64,000 nt of DNA from Haematococcus lacustris (GCA_030144725.1 JASKMD010000026.1:11152616-11216615); one strand, 5' to 3'; positions 11,001-20,955 are shown, counted from the first letter of the stretch. Notes: generated by a model not told the origin, from the sequence alone. Numbers and translations are program-made.

Positions 11001-14000
11001 GTCCAGAGTTGAGAAATGGGCCCTCCCCCTCTACGCCAAGAATGGCTACCACCCGCAGAGCATAAAGCCCTACCCACGCAGCCAACTCAGGGATGACGAT
11101 TGCGATTGTGAGCTATGCTGGTCACCCAACAGCAGGGAGAATGATGAAGGTGCTGCAGACATGTATGTCTGTGACACATGCCAACGCACGTACCACTGGC
11201 AGTGCCTTCTTGACTGCAACTGCGCCAAGCCAAATGAACGACCTGGCTGTGATGACAACACAGAGTGGGAATGTCCCTCGTGCGCACCGCTAGCCCCACA
11301 TGAGAAGGAGGCACGCAAAGCTCTTGCGGACGAGGAGATAGTAGAGGTTCACTGGGAACCCAGCGCGGAGGCATTGACCATGCTTAAACACCATACAGAC
11401 TTCTGCGAGCACATGGAGGAGTACAAAACAGAGATAGAGGCCAGGCAACACGCACTCACAAGCACGCGCAAGGACGGCGACATTGACGATGATCTGGTGC
11501 GACAAAGCATGAGCGAGACTGCACGTGGACAATGGCAGTCCAGCCATGGCGACCCGCTACGCTCGAAAGTTAGATTTGATGTCCTCGCCACCAACCCGCA
11601 GCTCGATATATGCCCAACTGGAAGATGCGAAGTGTGGCTTCGACATGCAGACTTCTACCCCTGTCAACAAACCACAGCCCTGACTCAAGCCCTACCCCAA
11701 CCAATCACACAACAAGTTGTAGCCGTCTACAACACAGATGGTAAATGCGTGGGAGTCATCACACCCGCCCGAGCAGCAAACCTGCTATCTAGGTACAATG
11801 AAACCCAGAAGAACGCCCCCACACACCCCAACACCAGCTTTGCCGCAGAGCTTGCCAGCCTCTTGGCAAGGCATGGTCAAGCAACCGCTGATGACACACA
11901 TACAACACCCACACCACTGGCCCACGTCCTAAGAAAACACTTGGCGATCACCAAGGAACGCTACACCACCCCTCTCCACTGCAGCTCACTAATTGAAGAG
12001 TACTACAGCCCATACGAAAGAGACAAGCTATTCGGCTCGCTGGGCCCCCCCTTACTCTGCCAGCACCAAGGCATGTCATTGGCCCAACCCAACAAAACAC
12101 ACATCACAATGGCCGTGCGACACGCCCTACACGCAGCGCAAGCCCCAACACACATACCAACCCTCACTGCCATGCTCCTGCCTAACAAAGGCCGCACAAT
12201 CGGCGCAACATACATGCGGTGGATTACGGAACACCCCCACCTGTGCACCAAAGTTGGCACCTTTGCACCCCATGCGCTGCAGCCAGACCCGCCGCAAGCG
12301 TGGACTGGGGGCATACCGTACACCTGCAGCAACAAACACCACTCACTGCTCGTACTGATCCACAACTCGAGCGCAACACATCACCTACAAGCGCGAAACC
12401 CACTATGGCTTGACAACCTACGCTGTGCCTTGAGTCAACTCGCCGGAAGAAAGTTCCTCCCCACCACCAACTCACGCCCACCCCCCCTCCTACCGGCCCA
12501 CACAAGCCTGCCAGGGGCCGGCACCTACAGGAAACTACCCCCAGATACACCAACACCCCCCACAGCCCTACCCCCCACCTCCAACACCCCCGATACCAAC
12601 TGGAGCGGCACCCACCTCCAATCAAAGGTTAGGGACTGGAAGTCATGGACATACACCGATGGCAGCTGCACCACAGCACCAGGAGCACCCCAACGCATTG
12701 GAGCAGGCATCTACCACCCCCAAGGCACACAACAACACCACACTATTAACCCCTGTGGAGAGGGGGCTACCAACACGATCACCAGAGCCGAGCTGGCAGC
12801 CATCAAGGCAACACTTGACCAGGGGCACACACATATCGCCACCGACAGCCTCACCGCCATGTTCCAGATAAGGATGGCTGTCCTCCAACCCATGCGTCTC
12901 CACCTGCACAAGCACAAGGACATCCTTACCACCATCGTACAAACAATCAAAGCTAGCCCTACGACAATACATCTCTTTAAGGTGAGAGCACACAACGGCA
13001 TCATTGGGAATGAGTATGCCGACCACACAGCCAAACTGGCAGCACAACAGGATAACCATGATATCACTGTCCCAGGCTGCAAGGATCCCCACCACGACAT
13101 CCACTGGCTGCAAACTCCTGGGAAGGAGGACCAACCCCCCCGGCCACTAGGGGACCTGACTAGCTGCCTGAAAACCCACATGCACACCAGACATAGACTA
13201 GGACTGGCCAATCAAGACTCTGTCTACTATGAAGCCTGGCAGTCTCTCACCCTCACAACGCACAAGATGAGCAACTTTCTTTGGCGGGATGGGGCCATTA
13301 CGACGCCACAACAAAGGTGCATTATGCGCTACAGAACTGGCACTCTCTACAACCAAAAACACGCAGTCCGCTTTGGATTTAGCGATAACACTAACTGCCC
13401 TCTGTGCGGCCAGCCGGACAGCGCTCTACACATCCTGTCCGGCTGCACTGCTACGAACAAGCTAGTCACGCACCGCCACAATGTGGCCGGCCGCGCCATC
13501 CTCCGAGCCGTGCAGGATGGAGCCCTTGGCGCCGGTCTGATCTTCACCGACGTCGGCGACCTACACGAGGAAAGCGACACTGCCTCACCAACCACAAACA
13601 AGGTGAAACGCCGAAATCTGCGACGCGCACTTGACTGCGACCCCACCACTACAGGACGGATTACCTACCCGGACGCGGTACTCGTCTCCCCAACTGGGCC
13701 CTATGAAGGTCCAGCGACGAAGATACCGCCGAGGCACAGGCATGTGACCCTGATAGAAATAAAGTATTGCATGGACACCGACCCAGCAGAGCAACTACAC
13801 AAAGCGACCGCGCAGCACGCCAACTTGCTCCAAGCACTCCACCCAGGCATCAATTGTGCCTCCGCAAAACAAATCAACATCATGCTAGGAGTGGGTGGCA
13901 CAGTCTACAAGGACCACACCCACAAACAACTTCTAGAGCTAGGAGTAAATGACACAAACGACAACTTGCTAAAGTGGCTGCACCGCCATGCCATACAAAC

Positions 14001-14103
14001 AGCACATGCACTCGTTACGGCGAGACGACAGGCTGAACCGCCGAAACAGTTGGGAAAACTAAGCAAACAATGGACACGAAAGGCAAGGGTACCGACTGGA
14101 TGA
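8041..14103 (+). CDS. Dualen-type polyprotein, C-terminal part: reverse transcriptase, PHD, RNase H, CCHC, restriction-like endonuclease
   Basis: The frame is open from upstream of 8041. A GTG at 8275 is an arbitrary start, because coding similarity already extends upstream. Counting from that codon, reverse transcriptase covers about residues 85-420, with VDFTSAFN, TRGTIQGDSLSP and catalytic FADDLI near 333. A PHD-type zinc finger (C4HC3 spacing, ending WECPSC) lies near 941-1005. RNase H lies near 1458-1585 (YTDGSC, RAELAAI, TDSLTA, GNEYAD), with Asp, Glu, Asp, Asp intact. A CX2CX7HX4C knuckle (CPLCGQPDSALHILSGC) lies near 1708. It is followed by a PD-(D/E)XK nuclease (TYPDAVL...LIEIKYC) near 1796-1833, the restriction-like endonuclease typical of early-branching elements. 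It ends at TGA 14103. Confidence 0.9.
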   Translation, partial: SPHCRKLAYKHTKTDLQSYDKEQSAIHADRHRAAAQKLIHTKPRLANKAIFQPSSRRHTITALHDDRSGALATDPTHLVQVADRYFTRTWAATGSKTGTYLPEHCPRKAPWEQPNAIDRFTLKTGATQREEPNLEGNRAKRAWLNSTIQDTATFHTCLKQLSNGKAPGPDDIPNELLKMLPDEITTAIHDMFTILWATGLTPIGWKTSNTVLIYKNKGSETDLANYRPIGLANTLYKLWTRIITVALYEYAEQHNVLSSCQAGFRRHQDTMTQLQSLVMALEDAKISQQDIYALIVDFTSAFNTTDQDKTLWIMYDLGFPTDAIEAVKDLYTGASSTVQLTPQLKGQPVPITRGTIQGDSLSPLLFLIYMEPLLQWLHVGGRGYEHGCLDATQQQDNTLRHQNKLSSLAFADDLIILTSCLSDLKIQAHKLTEFSTWGSLQVSGSKTKVTGILHQKAKTKVYGTNDPTAQVAAQLHGQIEVQGQATQYLSPTQPFLYLGVNITMTLDWKHQHRRMTDTLRCRLECLRTSYASPRQTLHIVRTAVATCLAYAFPVTPCSPTDLETWDSMITTMIKRRFGLWVSAPSAMIREDTDTFGLGCTSLAVEYNSRCVKTLLEGLQAEGRYGKVTRSMLVMQITYLSQLLAQKPSRHQTQKELQKCSRTRQLLCAHNSSLQVAFKGTTIDPPLLAQLQAIHTASVPQPLDKHHIRVMRAIVGPLIALGFSGPHQLLEMKGTNIISGRELKVLAKQRGRRATHKHIVALNRLRLLLQLGEEPTPDQLQAIMNHRDTNLDLDLKHRQTHQSMGGLTACQWTDKSTCALPGWNWQASIASNQVIRITDLFNQPQKQSTAAPPPHTTNTQPTGATIADLQKPSNKRPAPDPFSDNKSMGRVALPDATDIPLPHLDPTQLYTWKEDQATRGTASHSQLMLNQMFRHREKIKKVFGWQITNTTLGRDLPPKAARRTHQKQKAKEETDVTMQQQHWVTWHPSRVEKWALPLYAKNGYHPQSIKPYPRSQLRDDDCDCELCWSPNSRENDEGAADMYVCDTCQRTYHWQCLLDCNCAKPNERPGCDDNTEWECPSCAPLAPHEKEARKALADEEIVEVHWEPSAEALTMLKHHTDFCEHMEEYKTEIEARQHALTSTRKDGDIDDDLVRQSMSETARGQWQSSHGDPLRSKVRFDVLATNPQLDICPTGRCEVWLRHADFYPCQQTTALTQALPQPITQQVVAVYNTDGKCVGVITPARAANLLSRYNETQKNAPTHPNTSFAAELASLLARHGQATADDTHTTPTPLAHVLRKHLAITKERYTTPLHCSSLIEEYYSPYERDKLFGSLGPPLLCQHQGMSLAQPNKTHITMAVRHALHAAQAPTHIPTLTAMLLPNKGRTIGATYMRWITEHPHLCTKVGTFAPHALQPDPPQAWTGGIPYTCSNKHHSLLVLIHNSSATHHLQARNPLWLDNLRCALSQLAGRKFLPTTNSRPPPLLPAHTSLPGAGTYRKLPPDTPTPPTALPPTSNTPDTNWSGTHLQSKVRDWKSWTYTDGSCTTAPGAPQRIGAGIYHPQGTQQHHTINPCGEGATNTITRAELAAIKATLDQGHTHIATDSLTAMFQIRMAVLQPMRLHLHKHKDILTTIVQTIKASPTTIHLFKVRAHNGIIGNEYADHTAKLAAQQDNHDITVPGCKDPHHDIHWLQTPGKEDQPPRPLGDLTSCLKTHMHTRHRLGLANQDSVYYEAWQSLTLTTHKMSNFLWRDGAITTPQQRCIMRYRTGTLYNQKHAVRFGFSDNTNCPLCGQPDSALHILSGCTATNKLVTHRHNVAGRAILRAVQDGALGAGLIFTDVGDLHEESDTASPTTNKVKRRNLRRALDCDPTTTGRITYPDAVLVSPTGPYEGPATKIPPRHRHVTLIEIKYCMDTDPAEQLHKATAQHANLLQALHPGINCASAKQINIMLGVGGTVYKDHTHKQLLELGVNDTNDNLLKWLHRHAIQTAHALVTARRQAEPPKQLGKLSKQWTRKARVPTG

Positions 14104-14282
14104 GCTATGCGGGGGAGGGAGGATGTTGGCATGGCATCTGGGTGCGCCCGGTAGCCTGGCAACCCTCCCCACCCCCCCCCACCCCCTGTCTCTGGTGGGA
14201 GGGTAGCAAGGGCACGCCCCGAGGCTACTCTCCTCCCTTAATGCACGCCCGACGGAGAGGGCGTAGTCTTTCTTTCTTTCTT
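14104..14282 (+). other. 3' UTR and CTTT tail of the Dualen-type element
   Basis: The stretch from about 14186 (TCTCTGGTGGGA, then CCTCCCTTAATGCACGC, then GTAGTCTTTCTTTC) is the part shared with the SINE at 37975-38154. In LINE-SINE pairs this shared 3' tail is what the LINE reverse transcriptase recognises. The element ends in (CTTT)3-4 directly at the target duplication. Confidence 0.85.
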
Positions 14283-14681
14283 TTCCTGCACACACATAGG
14301 TCCACCCTCAACAACATAGATGTGCAAGACTTCACGCTGCAGCTGCCTAAGCTTCGCGCTGCGGTGCGGCTGGATGAGGTGGCTGCAGCCATAGCCAAAG
14401 CACCAGCCACACGCAAAGCCACAGCAGGTGCTTGCAGTGTTGGGGTGGTTGTGGTGAATGTGGGGGACCATGCAAGCCAGCAGCGGGTGGCAGCAGCAAC
14501 AACAACAGCAGGGTGCAACAGAGTTGTGCCAGCTGGTGTGCCCCCCCCACAGCCCCACCCGCCCCCACAGCCACCCCCACAGCAGCCACCCCAGCAGCAG
14601 GGCTGGAGCTCGTGGGGCGAAGGGTTAAGGGCTCACTCGTGCAAATTAAGGCCTGGCTGGCTTGAAAAACCTGAGAGTTGA
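14283..14681 (+). pseudogene. Downstream part of the interrupted ORF
   Basis: It begins in the right-hand target duplication (14283-14298) and continues in the same phase as the upstream half: FLHTH then RSTLNNIDVQDF. A helical Ala-rich segment (RLDEVAAAIAKAPATRK) leads into a Pro-Gln-rich tail, and the frame stops at 14681. Excising the retrotransposon plus one duplication copy restores a single frame. Function not recognised. Confidence 0.55.
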
Positions 14682-14915
14682 GGTCTGAGACTTGGTATGT
14701 GGGCTGCTGTGACCTAGGGGATAACAAGACTCTCTTGGGCCAAAGTGTAATTCTCACTCGGTGTCGAGTTGTTGGGCCAGGTATGGGGCTGAGACCCTGA
14801 TTTTGGCTAAGGGAGTTGGCACCGTGTGACCAAAGTGACTTTTCATGAAATGTGAGTATGAGAGGTTGTAAAGGGTGGTTACAGCTGCCCAACCTAGTAG
14901 GTGGCATGCAAAACG
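14680..14915 (+). repeat. Dispersed repeat of about 230 bp, copy 1
   Basis: Shares ordered blocks with 16,660-16,905, 23,165-23,375 and 23,885-24,055: GAGACTTGG, TTGGCTAAGGGAGTTGG, GACCAAAGTGA, TGAGTATGAG, CAACCTAGTAGGTAGCATG. No TIR, open frame or clear pol III box is visible. Copies 1 and 2 bracket the minisatellite at 14.94-16.64 kb. Confidence 0.75.
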
Positions 14916-14942
14916 TCCAAGCCAGTGATGAGCTATGGCCCG

Positions 14943-16640
14943 TGTCATAGGACCCTGCACCGGGTCCTAGCGTCACCATGGTCGTAGGACCCTGTACAGG
15001 GTCCTGTGTACCCTATGAGTGTTGATATTACAATCATGCTTTGCATCCCTATGTGATAGAACCCTGTTATATTTCCTACATACCCGGTTGTTGGTCCTGT
15101 TGACCCCGTTTGGATGCTTTCGACCATGTGTGCCTGGACCCTGTACAGGGTCCTACGATGAGTGCCTTTCCACACAGGGTCCTGGCACCACACCACAGGG
15201 TTGTGGCTCACAGGGTCCTGGCACCACACCACAGGGTCCTGGCACCACAGGGTCCTGGTACCTCACCACAGGGTCCTGCTGCACACCTACAGGGTCCTGG
15301 CACCTCACCACAGGGTCCTGGCTCACAGGGTCCTGGCACCACACCACAGGGTTCTGGCACCACAGGGTCCTGGCACCACACCACAGGGTCCTGCTGCACA
15401 CCTACAGGGTCCTGGCCCACAGGGTCCTGGCACCTCACCACAGGGTCCTGGCACCACCGGGTCCTGGCACCTCACCACAGGGTCCTGGCACCACACCACA
15501 GGGTCTTGGCACACAGGGTTCTGGCACCACACCACAGGGTCCTGGCACCACAGGGTCCTGGCTCCTCACCACAGGGTCCTGGCACCTCACCACAGGGTCC
15601 TGGCCCACAGGGTCCTGGCACCTCACCACAGGGTCCTGGCACCACCGGGTCCTGGCACCTCACCACAGGGTCCTGCTGCACACCTACAGGGTCCTGGCAC
15701 ACAGGGTCCTGGCACCACACCACAGGGTCCTGGCACCACACCACAAAGTCATAGGTCACAGGGTTCTGTCGCACGGCTACAGGGTCCTATGACAGATGTC
15801 TACAGGGTCCTGCCGCACGCCTACAGGGTCCTATGACACACGTCTACAGGGTTCTGCCGCACGCCTACAGGGTCCTGCGACGTTTGGCTACAGGGTCCTG
15901 CCGCACGCCTACAGGGTCCTGCGACGTTTAGCTACAGGGTCCTGCCGCACGCCTACAGGGTCCTGCGACGTTTGGCTACAGGGTCCTGCCGCACGCCTAC
16001 AGGGTCCTGCGACGTTTGGCTACAGGGTCCTGCCGCACGCCTGCAGGGTCCTGCGACGTTTGGCTACAGGGTCCTGCCGCACGCCTACAGGGTCCTGCGA
16101 CGTTTGGCTACAGGGTCCTGCCGCACGCCTGCAGGGTCCTGCGACGTTTGGCTACAGGGTCCTGCCGCACGCCTACAGGGTCCTGCGACGTTTGGCTACA
16201 GGGTCCTGCCGCACGCCTACAGGGTCCTGCGACGTTTGGCTACAGGGTCCTGCCGCACGCCTGCAGGGTCCTGCGACGTTTGGCTACAGGGTCCTGCCGC
16301 ACGCCTACAGGGTCCTGCGACGTTTGGCTACAGGGTCCTGCCGCACGCCTGCAGGGTCCTGCGACGTTTGGCTACAGGGTCCTGCCGCACGCCTACAGGG
16401 TCCTGCGACGTTTGGCTACAGGGTCCTGCCGCACGCCTACAGGGTCATGCGACGTTTGGCTACAGGGTCCTGCCGCACGCCTGCAGGGTCCTGCGACGTT
16501 TGGCTACAGGGTCCTGCCGCACGCCTGCAGGGTCCTGCGACGTTTGGCTACAGGGTCCTGGCACCACACCACAGGGTCCTGGCACCACACCACAGGGTTC
16601 TGGCACCTCACCACAGGGTCCTGGTACCACAGGGGCTGGC
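14943..16640 (+). repeat. Minisatellite built on CAGGGTCCTG, plus orientation
   Basis: There are three blocks. At 14,943-15,157 the core occurs as inverted pairs, including the perfect 20-bp palindrome AGGACCCTGTACAGGGTCCT (14986-15005) and an 18-bp one at 15136-15153. At 15,165-15,760 the units are about 14-25 bp (CAGGGTCCTGGCACCACACCA and relatives). At 15,760-16,555 there is a homogeneous 44-bp higher-order unit with CTGCCGCACGC and CTGCGACGTTTGG halves, about 17 copies, and a few units of the second type close the array. All three frames stay open over long stretches, which is a repeat effect and not coding. Confidence 0.95.
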
Positions 16641-16659
16641 TGGCTCGGCAAACTTGCGA

Positions 16660-16905
16660 GTTGATGTCTGAGACTTGGCATGTAGGCTGCTGTGACCTAG
16701 TGGAGGAGAAGACTCTCTTGGGCCAAAGTGAAATTCTTGGTCATTGCGGAGCTGCTGGACCATCAGCCTGGCCCTCACCCCGAATTTGGCTAAGGGAGAT
16801 GGTGCTTACTGACTGAAGTGACTTTTTAAAATATCTGAGTATGAGGAGTTGTCAGGCATCAGAATAGAAGCACAACCTAGTAGGTAGCATGTGCAAAGTC
16901 AAGTT
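16660..16905 (+). repeat. Dispersed repeat of about 230 bp, copy 2
   Basis: Same ordered blocks as the copy at 14,680. It lies directly after the minisatellite, as copy 1 lies directly before it. Confidence 0.75.
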
Positions 16906-16911
16906 GCTAAC

Positions 16912-17304
16912 CTAGTGCAGGGTTTCGATCAAAGCATGGACTTTTTCTAAGTCAACCCTGACCTCGTGCAGGGTTTCGCCGACCTTGTGCAGGGTTTCGT
17001 TCCTTGTGTTGATTTCTCCTAAGTGATTCAAAGACGCTGTGCAGGGATTCGCCAACCCCGCTTTCTGCATGTGTTTTGCATGCAAGAGCGCGAAAACTGA
17101 CGGGCTTGGTATTGGGATCTGCGCTAGCTGCCACCAAGCATGCCGTTGGTGTGCCATGAGGTCGCGAGGCGCCATGAGAGGAAACCATGTCGACCTCGCA
17201 AAGCCCGCAGTAATGCAGCAACACGCAACACGCGACACATCCATCCCAAACTCAGCAGCGGCGACATCAACAGCGCTCAAATGCGCAGCCTCACAGCTTG
17301 CCAT
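16912..17304 (-). CDS. Doubtful ORF with heptad-like tail
   Basis: 130 codons with no recognised family. The last 40 residues (ETLHKVGETLHEVRVDLEKV) look like a short coiled coil. They are encoded by a local repeat in which GTGCAGGGTTTCG recurs at least three times between 16,916 and 17,001, with a GTGCAGGGATTCG variant near 17,040. The coiled-coil look may therefore be a by-product of that repeat. Listed only because no other frame here is better. Confidence 0.15.
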   Translation of the reverse strand: MASCEAAHLSAVDVAAAEFGMDVSRVACCCITAGFARSTWFPLMAPRDLMAHQRHAWWQLAQIPIPSPSVFALLHAKHMQKAGLANPCTASLNHLGEINTRNETLHKVGETLHEVRVDLEKVHALIETLH

Positions 17305-18430
17305 GAAATGCGGGCCAGCTAGCCTTCGCAGCCATCAGTCATCAGCCAAGAGGCCAGCATGCAGCTCGGTCTCGCAGCCATTAGCGATCAGCGAAAGGAA
17401 TAGGGTATTTGTGATCAAGCACAGAGTTGAGGGCGAACGGCACAAAGGTAGCTTGCAAAGGTGCGATGCATAGATGCGATTCTGAGGTGCGACCGCGAGG
17501 TTGGAGCGTGGCATGTGTCATGTGCCATGTGTTGCTTGAGCAGGTTCGGTGCCAAGGCGCAGTGGCACCTTCCATCAGCCAGAAGCAGCAACCACAACGG
17601 CAACAAGTAGCGGCAGCCAGGGCGGCGGACAAGAGTTAAAGCGTACCCTCCTCCCTCCTCGCTATTCCCTCCTCCCTCTTCCCCCCTCCCTCCTCCCTAC
17701 CACACTGCCCACCCGTACAAGTGACCCCTTGTACCCAGCCTAACCCTCCCCATCAGTGGCCTCCTCCTCATCAGTGGCCTCCTCCTCATCCTAGCACGCC
17801 CCTTGTTTGCTGCAGGTGTGATGGTCAGCTCAGCAGCCAGAGCGGCAGCAAGGAGCAACAGGCCCCCTCCCCTCCCTCTCCCCTCCCCTCCACTCCACTC
17901 TTCTTTCCCATGCCTCTTCTCCCTCCTCCCCCTCACCTCCTCCCCCTCACCTCCTTCCCTCACACCCCTCTCCTCCTCCTCTCCCTCACCCTTACCCAGG
18001 CCAGGAGGAACATGGAGGTAAGGACTGTGTAACTGCCATGCTGAACCCCTTGGCTCCCCCTTGTGCGCTCATCGTGCGACCATCGCTCCACCCCCTCCTC
18101 ACCTCCTCCTCATCCTCACCCTCACCCTCACCCTTGGTGACTGTCATCCTCACCCTCACCCTCACCCTTGGTAGCACCACCTGCCAGACCCACCACTCCC
18201 CAGGAGGCGCAACCAAGAGGAGCAGCCAAGAGGAGCAGCCAGGAGCGGCAGCCAGGAGCAGCAGCTAGGAGCGGCAGCCAGGAGTGGCAGCCAGGAGGCA
18301 TGGGCAAGGCAAGTGGTTGGCCAAGGCCAAGAGGCCCATGCCCCCCACAGCCAGGAGGCACAGCCAGGAGGGAGGAGCAGCAGCCAACAAGGAGGCAGCA
18401 AGGATTCAGCAATGGCACATGGAGATAACA

Positions 18431-20186
18431 GTGAGTGGCCAGCCCCTTGCACATCAGTGGCCCCCATTGCCCAGCCTTACCGTGAGCACGCCCCTTGTTG
18501 CTTGCAGGTGTGACGGTCACACGCCCACCCCTTGCCCACCCCACCCCTCCCCTATCCCAGCCCACCCCACCCCACCCCACCCCACCCCACCCCACCCCAC
18601 CCCACCCCACCCCACCCCACCCCACCCCACCCCACCCCACCCCACCCCACCCCACCCCACCCCACCCCACCCCACCCCAGCAAACGGTGAGTGGCCAGCA
18701 TGAAGCAGATTTGTGGCTCTTGGTACCAAGCCTGATGGCTAGCATGCCCCTTGTTTGCTGCAGGTCTAATGTTACACCCTTCCCTTGTCCTTCCCCTTAC
18801 CCACAAACTCACCCGTGTCGCTCCGCTTCCCCCCTCCTGCGCTACACTGCAGCCCCTCCCCTACCTTACCCTCACACTTCCACCACCCCCTCCCCTCCCC
18901 TCCCCTCCCCTCCCCTCCCCTCCCCTCCCCTCCCCTCCCCTCCCCTCCCCTCCCCTCCCCTCCCCTCCCCTCCCCTCCCCTCCCCTCCCCTCCCCTCCCC
19001 TCCCCTCCCCTCCCCTCCCCTCCCCTCCCCTCCCATCCCATCCCATCCCATCCCATCCCATCCCATCCCATCCCATCCCATCCCATCCCATCCCATCCCA
19101 TCCCATCCCATCCCATCCCATCCCATCCCATCCCATCCCATCCCATCCCATCCCATCCCATCCCATCCCATCCCATCCCATCCCATCCCATCCCATCCCA
19201 TCCCATCCCATCCCATCCCATCCCATCCCATCCCATCCCATCCCATCCCATCCCATCCCATCCCATCCCATCCCATCCCATCCCATCCCATCCCATCCCA
19301 TCCCATCCCATCCCATCCCATCCCATCCCATCCCATCCCATCCCATCCCATCCCATCCCATCCCATCCCATCCCATCCCATCCCATCCCATCCCATCCCA
19401 TCCCATCCCATCCCATCCCATCCCATCCCATCCCATCCCATCCCATCCCATCCCATCCCATCCCATCCCATCCCATCCCATCCCATCCCATCCCATCCCA
19501 TCCCATCCCATCCCATCCCATCCCATCCCATCCCATCCCATCCCATCCCATCCCATCCCATCCCATCCCATCCCATCCCATCCCATCCCATCCCATCCCA
19601 TCCCATCCCATCCCATCCCATCCCATCCCATCCATCCCATCCCATCCCATCCCATCCCATCCCATCCCATCCCATCCCATCCCATCCCATCCCATCCCAT
19701 CCCATCCCATCCCATCCCATCCCATCCCATCCCATCCCATCCCATCCCATCCCATCCCATCCCATCCCATCCCATCCCATCCCATCCCCAGCAGCCATGA
19801 GCAGAAAGCAAGAGTAGCAGCCAAGAGCAGCAGGTAGGAGGCGCTTGGAGCGGCAGCCAGGACTTCCGGTGAGTGCACATGCTTGGGAGGTGTCAGCCTA
19901 GCCTGCCCGGTTCTGGTCATGCATGTCCTAATCCATCTGCTTGCTGGCTGATGTTTGATTGCAGTTGTCGACAGCTGGAGCATGGCAGGTGAAGCATGGC
20001 CGGGTTGATTGCAAGCATGGCGGTAGAGCAGCAACCAACAAGGAGCCAGCAAGGACCGTACCCTCCTCGTACCCCGTACCCTCCCCCGGCGTCGTGACAT
20101 GGAGCATAACTGTAAGTGGCCAGTCCTTGCACATGAGTGGTCCCCAATGCCAAGCCTAAATGCAAGGATGCCTCTTGCTGCCGCAG
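18431..20186 (+). repeat. Amplified intron-like units
   Basis: At least three units begin GTRAGTGGCCAG and end in a pyrimidine-rich TTGCTGCAG-like acceptor followed by GTSTRATGGTCACAC or a variant: 18,431-18,506, 18,687-18,763 and 20,112-20,186 (75-77 bp each). A looser relative occupies 19,869-19,964, and a decayed one ends near 17,816. Two are preceded by ACATGGAG plus a short A/T stretch. No open frame joins the intervening blocks, so no gene is claimed. Confidence 0.55.
19034..19788 (+). repeat. (TCCCA)n pentanucleotide satellite, about 755 bp
   Basis: About 150 almost perfect TCCCA units with one 4-base unit near 19,631. The array switches sharply from (TCCCC)n at 19,033-19,034, a single C to A variant having spread through the right part. 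The minus strand is TGGGA/GGGGA-rich and could fold into G-quadruplexes. Confidence 0.97.
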
Positions 20187-20955
20187 GTCTGATGGTCACA
20201 CTGCTGCCCCTTGCCCCCTTCTCCCTTCCCCCTTCCCTGCCCAAGCCCACCACCACCACTTCCGAGTCTGCCACCTACCTACCCTCCTCCCCTCCTCCCC
20301 TCCTCCCCTCCTCCCCTCTTCTCTCCTCTCCCCCACCCAATGGCACCCAGCAGCCCTTGGCGTAGCAGCATGGAGCGGGCAGCCTGGAGCGGGCAGCCCG
20401 GAGTGGGCAGCATGGAGCGGGCAGCCTGGAGCGGGCAGCCTGGAGCGGGCAGCCTAGAGCGGGCAGCCTGAAGCGGGCAGCCTGGAGCGGGCAACCTGGA
20501 GTGGGCAACCTGGAGCCAAGCCTAGCCCAGCCTACCCCAGCCTAGCCTAGCCTAGCCTACCCCAGCCTAGCCTAGCCTAGCCTAGCCTACCCCAGGCTAG
20601 CCTTGCCTAGGCTAGCCTACCCTAGCCTACCCTAGCCTAGCCTACCCCAGGCTAGCCCAGCCTAGCCTAGCCCAGCCTGATTTGGTGCCATGGGGCATAG
20701 ACAGCAAGGCAAAGTGCTTAGCAGTCCCGTGATGAGGTGTTAGCCCATAGCAATGAGGTGCAGCCAGTCCTTGTGGTTGTGCACATGGCATAGGTGGTGA
20801 GCAATGCATGAGTCGTTGTGTTGTTGTTGTAGTGATGTTGTGTGGTGTTGTTGTGTGGTGTTGTCACCTTCCATCAATGCATGTGCTTAGCACCAGCAAT
20901 ACATGCCGTTTGTTGTGGTGTTGCAAGGTGTTCGGGCGTCGTTGCATACGTTGTG

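Larger units (their letters stand above)
3364..14282 (+). mobile_element. Nearly complete Dualen-type (dual-endonuclease) non-LTR retrotransposon
   Basis: About 10.9 kb with a short 5' UTR (3364-3466), one polyprotein frame split by a single shift near 8.0 kb, a 3' UTR (14104-14282) and a (CTTT)n tail. It is flanked by a 14-16 bp direct repeat. Domain order is signal-like leader, 2A peptide, papain-like protease, Pro-Ala linker, APE endonuclease, reverse transcriptase, PHD finger, RNase H, CCHC and restriction-like endonuclease. The presence of APE and restriction-like endonucleases together with RNase H and a cysteine protease is the published hallmark of the Dualen family of Chlamydomonas. 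Apart from the one frame discontinuity it shows no stops, so the insertion is young. Confidence 0.9.
17640..20690. repeat. Low-complexity and satellite-rich block without genes
   Basis: Contains (CCCAC)n at 18,563-18,680, (TCCCC)n at 18,890-19,033, (TCCCA)n at 19,034-19,788, a GGAGCGGGCAGCC-type repeat at 20,370-20,510 and CCTAG-rich DNA at 20,520-20,685. These are interleaved with GCAGCCAGGAG-type repeats and with intron-like units listed separately. Very long open frames on both strands are satellite translations. Confidence 0.9.

Noticed and set aside
15019..16816. Several 200-290 codon frames over the CAGGGTCCTG array
   Set aside because: All three frames are open and purely repeat-derived, with no domain or splice context.
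18772..20274. Open frames of 300-500 codons on both strands (GWDGM and PSHPI repeats)
   Set aside because: They are translations of (TCCCA)n/(TCCCC)n satellites. Pentanucleotides without stop triplets stay open in every frame.
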